Assembly: GCA_027943335.1 (NCBI GenBank)
Contig: BSBK01001869.1
Coordinates: 2,052,501-2,116,500 of the forward strand
DNA: 64,000 nt
Origin: Chamaecyparis obtusa
Taxonomy: Eukaryota > Streptophyta > Pinopsida > Cupressales > Cupressaceae
Direction of reading: 5' to 3'
A program made the translations under genes and the position numbers. Under the pieces are notes generated by a model. The model worked only from the letters and a program-made list of their open reading frames with translations, searched no databases and was not told the origin of the DNA. Below, piece after piece: positions 58,311 to 64,000 of this stretch. The number at the start of each line of letters is the position of its first letter. Position 1 is the stretch's first letter.

Positions 58311-59111
58311 TCATTCAATCATTGAGAGTTGATAGGCACTAGAGCCAAAAGTAGCAGTGATTACAAAGGGACCCAGCCATTTGGGTTCAAACTTCCCCTT
58401 GCATTCTCGATGTGATTGATTTTTAGGATTTTCTCTCAAGACTAGATCACCAACCTGAAACTCTGTGTCTGACTTTCTTGTTATCACCTCTAGACATTCT
58501 CTTCTGATATACTCTGAGATGATCATACGCAGCTTGTCTGCGCTCATCTAGTAGTTCAAGTTCTTGCAACCTAGACACTCTGTAGTCATCATTAGTTACT
58601 AGACCATGTATTCTAATTCTTAGTGATGGGATTTCAACCTCAATAGGTAGTACCACTTCAGACCCATAAACTAAAGTGAAAGGTGTAGCTCCAGTAGGTG
58701 TTCTGATACTTGTTCTATAGGCCTAGAGAGCTGGATTGATCATGAGATGCCAGTCTCTTTCTATTTTATTAACTGTTCAATGCAAGATTTTCAACAAATT
58801 CTTATTAGAGGCCTTAGCTTGGCCATTCCCTTGAGGATAGTAGATAGAAGACCAATGTTGTGTGATCTTGAATTTGGCACATAGATCATCTAGGTCTTTG
58901 TTCTTGAATTGTCCACCATTATCTATGATTATGGAATGAGGTATCCCATATCTACATATGATATAGTTCAATATGAACATAGATATTTGCTTTCCAGTTG
59001 CCTGTGTCAAAGGGACTGCTTCTACCCATTTGTAAAATAATCTATAGCTGTGATTATATGGGTATGTCCATTAGAAGAGTGAGGGTGAATCATCCCAATA
59101 AGATCAAATGC
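58311..59111 (-). pseudogene. Element G integrase
   Basis: Core: the first catalytic D is in 'FDLIGMIHPHS' (about 59100), followed by a one-base frameshift in 'DYFTKWVEAVPL'. The second D is in 'SIIIDNGGQFKNKDL' (about 58920). At the third position the family's 'GQAEASN' reads 'GQAKASN' (about 58812), so the catalytic Glu is Lys. The C-terminal part is 58656-58311: 'YDHLRVYQKRMSR', 'FQVGDLVLRENPKN' and 'KFEPKWLGPFVITATFG' (the GPF motif). The zinc-binding N-terminal domain is missing because the sequence jumps from RNase H directly into the core at about 59112. Confidence 0.85.
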
Positions 59112-59680
59112 CCCATTTAGCTAATCTACCTGTGAGGGTAGCTTTTCTTAATAGGTACTTTAGTGGATCAATCTTGGCTACCAATTGAGTTTTATGCGCT
59201 AACATGTAGTGTCTCAATTTTTGTGATGTGAAGATCACAGTTAGACAAGCTTTCTCAATCATTGAATAGTTCTTTCCATATGCCACCAATATTCTACTGA
59301 TGTAGTATATAGCTCTTTCCTTTTTATCTTCATTTTATTGTGCTAGCAATGCCCCCAGTGATGTATCTATTGCAGAGACATATAAGATCAATGGCTTTCC
59401 ATGAATAGGGGGCATCAAGATAGGCAGATTTGATAGATACTTCTTGATATGGTTAAAGTTGTTCTCACATTCTTCATTCCATGCAAAGGTCACACCTTTA
59501 TGTAATGTTTTTGTAAAAGGTTGTGATATATCCGCTAGCTGTGATATGAATCTTCTAATAGATTGAACTCTTCCTTGCAATGTCCTCATCTGATTGATAT
59601 TCTTAGGGGGTTGCATCTCCATTATAGCCTTTACTTTAGCTGGATCAACTTCAATGCCTTTCTTTGAAACTATGTATCCT
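59112..59680 (-). pseudogene. Element G RNase H (RT-linked)
   Basis: Starts with the connection 'LQGRVQSIRRFISQLADIS'. Then come 'FAWNEECENNFNHIKKYL', 'PLILYVSAIDTSLGALLAQ' (the usual 'LYL.....ALGALL'), a stop, 'RAIYYISRILVAYGKNYSMI', 'ACLTVIFTSQKLRHYMLAH' and 'YLLRKATLTGRLAKW'. It ends at 'LAKWG', fused to the integrase core. If G had a second RNase H after this point, as in canonical Tat elements, the deletion removed it. Confidence 0.8.
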
Positions 59681-60330
59681 AAGAGTTTTCCAGAGTTTTC
59701 CTTTAGATGTTTAGTTTTAATCATAGATTTGGCTAAAGTATCATCAACATAATCTTCCATAGTTTGATGCATCATGTCATGGAAAATAGATGGCATTGCT
59801 CTTTGATATGTAGCACTAGCATTTTAAAGCCCAAATGACATGACATTCCAACAGAAGGTACCCCATGCACATGTGAAAGTAGTTTTCTCTTGATCCTCTG
59901 GGGCAATTTTTATTTGATTATATCTAGAGAAACCATCCATTAAGGAATACATCTCAAAACCTGCAGTCATGTCCACTATCATATCAATGTTAGGTAGTGG
60001 AAAATCATCCTTAGGGCGTGCTCTATTCACATCTCTAAAGTCTATGCACACTCTGATTGAACCATCTGGTTTAGAAATAGATGCAATATTAGAGATCCAC
60101 TCTGCATAGTCAATTACTCAGATGAATCCATCTTTTAGGAGCTTCTCTAATTCAACTTTTACCAAGAGTGCAACATGAGGATGTATCATTCACAATTTTT
60201 TCTTGATAGGTTTTACATTAGGAGCTATAGATAAATGGTGCATGATAAGATTAGGATCCAACCCTAGCATATCTAAGTATTTCCATGCAAAGTTGATCTT
60301 TTTCTCTGTTAGGAATGTAGTAAATTTTTA
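59681..60330 (-). pseudogene. Element G reverse transcriptase
   Basis: Blocks: 'ELEKLLKDGFIRVIDYAEW' (about 60140), 'SIRVCIDFRDVNRARPKDDF' (about 60055), 'YSLMDGFSRYNQIKIAPEDQ', 'KTTFTCAWGTFCWNVMSFGL', a stop, and the catalytic 'MEDYVDDTLAKS' with V-D-D intact (about 59750). After 'KTKHLKEN' it jumps to 'SGKLLGYIVSKKGIEVDPAK', skipping the 25-30 residues normally between ('...NP.KC.FGV'). The junction at about 59693 lies within a doubled GGAAAACTCT, suggesting a microhomology deletion. Non-functional. Confidence 0.85.
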
Positions 60331-60927
60331 CTTCTCTTCTTTTGATAATGATTGTGCTATATGTACCAATTGTGGTTCCTCTATTGTACCCAAATTGATG
60401 GATTGAGTGGGCTCAATTAGAACTGGAGATCTATCATGTAAATGAATCGAAAGGACATCAAATATCTCATCCTTAGGTGCCTCAAAGAGGTTTTCACCTT
60501 TGGATACTGCCACAAAGTGGTTTTCACCCTCAGAACTCCTTTTCTTTTTATTCTTATTCTAATTTTTCTAACTAAGATATTTGATGTCTGACTCAGTCAT
60601 GTTGACACTTGGTTCACTGATGGAATTCCTCATAGGCTCAACTACATTTAGGTAGCAAGCAAGGGCATAGTCATTCGGGAAGGTATAAATACCATGGCTC
60701 AGATTTGTGGAGGTTTGATCAATAAGGTCTGGATATTGGATAGTCAAAGTGGGGAAAGATTGGGAGATAGTGTTTACGGATATGGATCTGTCATCATTGG
60801 TCCTAACTCGATGCTCAAGTTCAAAGGTGATATTACAACTTAAGACATTCAATTCATGAATAGGCTCAATGTCATTGTGGGAATCCAATTCAGCCATAGG
60901 TGGATCAGACTCGATAGGTTCATCATT
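60331..60927 (-). pseudogene. Element G linker between G-patch ORF and RT
   Basis: Two open pieces, 60897-60568 ('AELDSHNDIEPIHELNVLS' onward, with 'YALACYLNVVEPMRN') and 60513-60328 ('FDVLSIHLHDRSPVLIEP'). A stop at 60928 and a frame change separate them. They read as the normal acidic spacer before Tat-type RT. No RNase H motif is seen here, unlike A and C. Confidence 0.6.
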
Positions 60928-62121
60928 TCACTCTAGACTTATGTTGGGTTGAGGTGCATATTGGTGAATAACATCAACATGTTTCTCTGTGATAAGCTCA
61001 TCTAGTTCTAAAATGACTCCCCATTCATAGTCATTAGATTCATCTTCTGATTCAGGATCTCTAGGAAATCTTAGAACATGAGTAAAGTCAAGGTGAATGC
61101 CCCAAGAAGGGTTACCCTCAGTTTTTGATTTGAATTCATACTCATGGGAATCAGTTTTAGAATAACTACCACCTTCTTCTTGATTATTTTCGAGATTAGC
61201 TAGTTCTTGTGTTGCAACTATCTCTTGATTGATAGTAGGTTCTTGTGTTTCTACTACATTAATTCTTTTGATTAGATCATCTTTATCATCAAGAAGGTCT
61301 TTGATCTCTTTAGTCAATTTTTCATAGGGTATGAGTTCTGAGCTATCTGAATCACTATCCGATGGTTCTATTTCTTCTTTCTTAAGAAGAGGTTCTTCTG
61401 GTGTGATCTTCTCTATGACATGAGAACAATTACCCTTGAGGTGATAGGGTTTCTTCTTAAATCCTAGGCCAATAGTATTCTTATTTTCTCTACCATTATG
61501 TGGGAGAGGTGCCACAAGACCTTTTCCTCTAATTCCTAGAGGTCCTTTACCTGAATATCCCATCTTAGCTATTAATTTATCTCCTAGACCATATGACTTA
61601 GAAGGGAGTTTGGATACTGTAGAGTCACTAGTTTGAACAACTTGAGATTCAGGTTCATCTTTGTATAGCCATGATAGCACAACTTCATCCTCTTCAAACT
61701 CTTGCTTGGATACTTGTTCTGCTACAAAATTCTTTTTATATGCTTCAAGAGGTTCTTTAGAGTCTTGTTTGGATTGTTTCAAAGATTGCCCATCAAACTT
61801 AGGTGAGATAGGGAGAGATGTCAAAGATAAGACTGGCTCGATAGTATATTCTCCTATACTATTTTCTTTGATATTGACCTCTTTTGTAAGATCTTCCATT
61901 TTAGATGTGGATGCTTCTTTAGTTGGTTCAATGGAAGATTCTCTATTATTAGGTACAAGCTTATATGCACTTTCCTTCAAGGTATTGCAAGTTGTATTCA
62001 TATCTATAGGGATAGTAACCTCTACTCCTTCATAAGGAAACTTCAAACATTGATGGTATGTAGAAGGAATAGCTTGCATTTCATGTATCCATGGTCTCCC
62101 TAGAAGAATGTTGTAGGCCAA
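60928..62121 (-). CDS. Element G pol segment: protease end plus G-patch, 397 codons
   Basis: The longest uninterrupted frame in the window. Residues 1-20 ('[20 protein letters not shown]') are the C-terminal signature of the retropepsin. 21-150 is a Ser/Glu-rich linker. Residues about 170-225 form a G-patch: '[20 protein letters not shown]', then 'GLVAPLP' and '[11 protein letters not shown]', with regularly spaced glycines and aromatic residues. The remainder is strongly acidic ('SDSDSDSS', 'EGGSYSK') and ends '[10 protein letters not shown]'. G-patches bind RNA or RNA helicases, and retroviral and some plant retroelement proteases carry one. It is part of a polyprotein, so the initial Met is only nominal. 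The frame is open, but upstream breaks prevent normal expression. Confidence 0.8.
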   Translation of the reverse strand: MAYNILLGRPWIHEMQAIPSTYHQCLKFPYEGVEVTIPIDMNTTCNTLKESAYKLVPNNRESSIEPTKEASTSKMEDLTKEVNIKENSIGEYTIEPVLSLTSLPISPKFDGQSLKQSKQDSKEPLEAYKKNFVAEQVSKQEFEEDEVVLSWLYKDEPESQVVQTSDSTVSKLPSKSYGLGDKLIAKMGYSGKGPLGIRGKGLVAPLPHNGRENKNTIGLGFKKKPYHLKGNCSHVIEKITPEEPLLKKEEIEPSDSDSDSSELIPYEKLTKEIKDLLDDKDDLIKRINVVETQEPTINQEIVATQELANLENNQEEGGSYSKTDSHEYEFKSKTEGNPSWGIHLDFTHVLRFPRDPESEDESNDYEWGVILELDELITEKHVDVIHQYAPQPNISLE

Positions 62122-62128
62122 AGGTAGA

Positions 62129-62570
62129 TCAAGAAATTGACATATAGTATCTCTGATAATTAACTAGACCTGCTCTGATGGGTAAGACAATGGTGCCTTT
62201 AGAAGATCTTTCTTGTTCATCATAGGATTTGATAGTTATTTTCTTTCTAGGATCAATAGCCAATTCTGAAAATCCCAATTGTGTGATCAAGCTGTAAGAA
62301 CAAATGTTTAGGCCAGCGCCCCCATCTATCAACACACGTTTGACTCTATGGTTTTGGATCAAAACTTCTATATGCAAAGGCTGATTATGTGGGTGACTCA
62401 AGGAGTTGTCATCTTCCTCTGAAAAGGAGATATATTGCAAAGATGTAAGATGTCCAACCATAGTGTGGAACCTATCTAAATCAAGGTCATCAAGAGCATT
62501 GGAACTGAGCAAAGCTTTGTCTAGTATGGCTCTGTGAGCTAGAGATATTTGAAGAAACTCAAACATGGAG
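62129..62570 (-). pseudogene. Element G aspartic protease
   Basis: Open frame 62566-62129. The N-terminal 'FEFLQISLAHRAILDKAL' is typical of Tat gag-pol. The catalytic loop is 'VKRVLIDGGAGLNICSYSL', with the D-G-G-A form usual in this lineage, and 'ITIKSYDEQERSSKGTIVLP' is the flap region. A one-step frame change at about 62125 joins it to the '[10 protein letters not shown]' end in the next entry. The catalytic Asp is intact. Confidence 0.8.
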
Positions 62571-64000
62571 ATTTTGGCATTAGTGTACTGGAGTTGTTGA
62601 AAAATGCTATAAGATGTAGGCCTCGTATCCTTTGGATTGGAAGATTTGGAAGCAGCCTTCTGTTTAGAAGCAGATGAAAGATTGAAGGGAACCTTAGGGA
62701 CATTTGATGAATCTGAGATTTGTTCTTTCAGATGTGCTTGGGCTTGTGATCAAGTAACTACATTGGTGGATTGATTTTTTATATCTCTTCTTACAATTGT
62801 GATGGCATTGCAATGCTCTGAGAGACAGGGTTCAACCATATTGATGGTAGCATTATTTCCAGGGTAAGCATAATTGACTTTTGCCCCCATATTAGGTTGA
62901 GAAGATGAAACTTCTTGACCATGTTGCAGAAATGGTTCTGTGAATGTTGTATGATCATTATTGCTCTTAGGATTGTCAACTGTGATGTCTCCCCTATCAA
63001 TCAGATCTTGAATGGTGTGTTTCAACCAAAGCAGTTATTGGTTTTGTGACCTTTACCTCGATGGAAATCACAGAATTCATTTTCTCTCGACCATTTTGGC
63101 TTAGGCTCAGAATCAGGTGGTTGGATTGCTAGCAAAGAGATGATGTTATCAGCCAGTAGAGTTTTCATAGCTGATTCTAAAGATTCTCCAAGAGGAGTGG
63201 ACTTTCACTGTTTATCCCAAGATTTGTATTCTGGCTTCTTTTGAAATGGTTCAGATGACTTTTGTTCTAAAGCTTTAATGGCTTGGGAACCAAGAGTTAG
63301 GTTGTAGGCTGGTGCCTTTGATGGGGCATGGATAGTATCAACAATGCCATCTGTGACGATGTCTTTGTTCTTGTTCCAATTTTTGTTCTTGTCTTTAGAA
63401 CTGGACCTAGATTCATACTTGTCTTTCTGAAGTGTGATTTCTCCTTTTTTCACAAGCACTTTTTCAATTTTGATAGCATTATCCACCATCTTATCAAAAG
63501 ATGTATGATCTTGAATTTGTAGAGGATAATTGATTTCTAGAACAAGGTTATTGATGAAGATTTCTAGTTTTTCTATTTCTGGAATAGGTCTGGCATATAG
63601 AGAGAACTTCTTCCTCCATCTCTTGAGAAATGTTAGGAATGGTTCCCCTAGATATTGCTTGAGATTACAGACATCAATCATGGTGACTGGATGTTGAATA
63701 TTGTAGGAGTATTGCTAATAAAACAATTTGATCAACTCCTCAAAAGTTTTGATAGTAGAAGGAAATCTAGAGAACCAGTGGATGGCTGCTCCCCCTAGAG
63801 ATCGAGGGAAGAGATGCATTAGATAGGTTGGTTTGTGCATGAAATCCATTGATTGTGTATAGAATTCTCTGACATGATCTTGAGGATCTGAGTGTCCATC
63901 ATACTTATCATACGTCAGCATCTCCACTCTTTTTGGAAATGGTGGCATGTACAAGTCTTTGTCAAATGGAAAAGGACATAGAGCCTCCATGGAGAACTCT
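62571..64000 (-). pseudogene. Element G gag, continues past window end
   Basis: 63990-63715 reads 'YDKYDGHSDPQDHVREFYT' and 'FPRSLGGAAIHWFSRFP', and 63681-63205 'CNLKQYLGEPFLTFLKRW', the capsid core of plant Athila/Tat-type gag. Then comes a Lys/Asn-rich stretch and the zinc-like 'CDFHRGKGHKTNNC' (about 63075-63035), characteristic of this lineage instead of the CCHC knuckle. 63025-62750 continues 'TIQDLIDRGDITVDNP'. There are stops at about 63712, 63203 and 62748. The 5' part of gag, primer site and 5' LTR lie beyond 64000. Confidence 0.8.

Larger units (their letters stand above)
54747..64000 (-). mobile_element. Element G: Tat-like Ty3/gypsy element with G-patch
   Basis: Minus strand: gag (running off the window end), protease, a 397-codon frame with a G-patch, RT, RNase H, integrase, a 2.3-kb 3' region, polypurine tract and 3' LTR. 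It inserted into the right LTR of F at 54746. The last bases of the F LTR before it ('gtcag') are the expected target duplication, to be sought beyond 64000. It is defective through stops and two internal deletions in pol. Confidence 0.9.

Noticed and set aside
61661..62035. 124-codon plus-strand frame
   Set aside because: Antisense to the clear G-patch-containing pol frame of G.

Overview
The window looks like plant nuclear DNA from a large, retrotransposon-packed genome. I favour a gymnosperm because of the very long LTRs and old, heavily decayed nested elements, but the sequence does not prove this. It is AT-rich. I found no host gene and no tRNA, rRNA or CRISPR array. Nearly every coding signal is a retroelement remnant with substituted stop codons.

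Layout. (1) 1-1078: 3' part of a Ty1/copia element. (2) 1092-2206: truncated large LTR (family B). (3) 2207-3960: LINE fragment, minus strand. (4) 5.8-39.36 kb: element A, a plus-strand Ty3/gypsy element broken by two insertions. B is a 4547-bp solo LTR at 8561-13107 with a perfect TGTTA target duplication. C is a 21-kb minus-strand gypsy element at 17113-38193 with two LTRs of about 6.93 kb. A is cut off inside its integrase at 39363. (5) 39364-51201: two 878-bp LTRs of one gypsy family in inverted orientation (D and D'), separated by non-coding 3' sequence. D' is split by E, a complete minus-strand Ty1/copia element at 44242-50590 with a perfect CTATT duplication. (6) 51202-54746: F, a gag-protease-only minus-strand gypsy element, whose right LTR is cut by G. 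(7) 54747-64000: G, a minus-strand gypsy element with a G-patch domain, running off the window end.

Most unusual points. Each giant LTR of C carries a long open frame of about 1,137 codons, preceded by a roughly 1.8-kb array of hairpin-forming repeats built on AGCGACTA / TAGTCGCT. Element A also has a long decayed frame (5791-7674) just upstream of its primer-binding site. In both A and C a second RNase H domain with all four acidic residues lies between protease and reverse transcriptase. The Tat-lineage order I know is protease-RT-RNase H-second RNase H-integrase. A and C may therefore represent a lineage with coding giant LTRs and a rearranged pol.

No element here looks autonomous today. 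Order of events readable from nesting: A before B and before C; A before D; D' before E and before F; F before G. Coordinates of decayed domains are approximate to tens of bases. LTR ends, target duplications and primer sites were read to the base.
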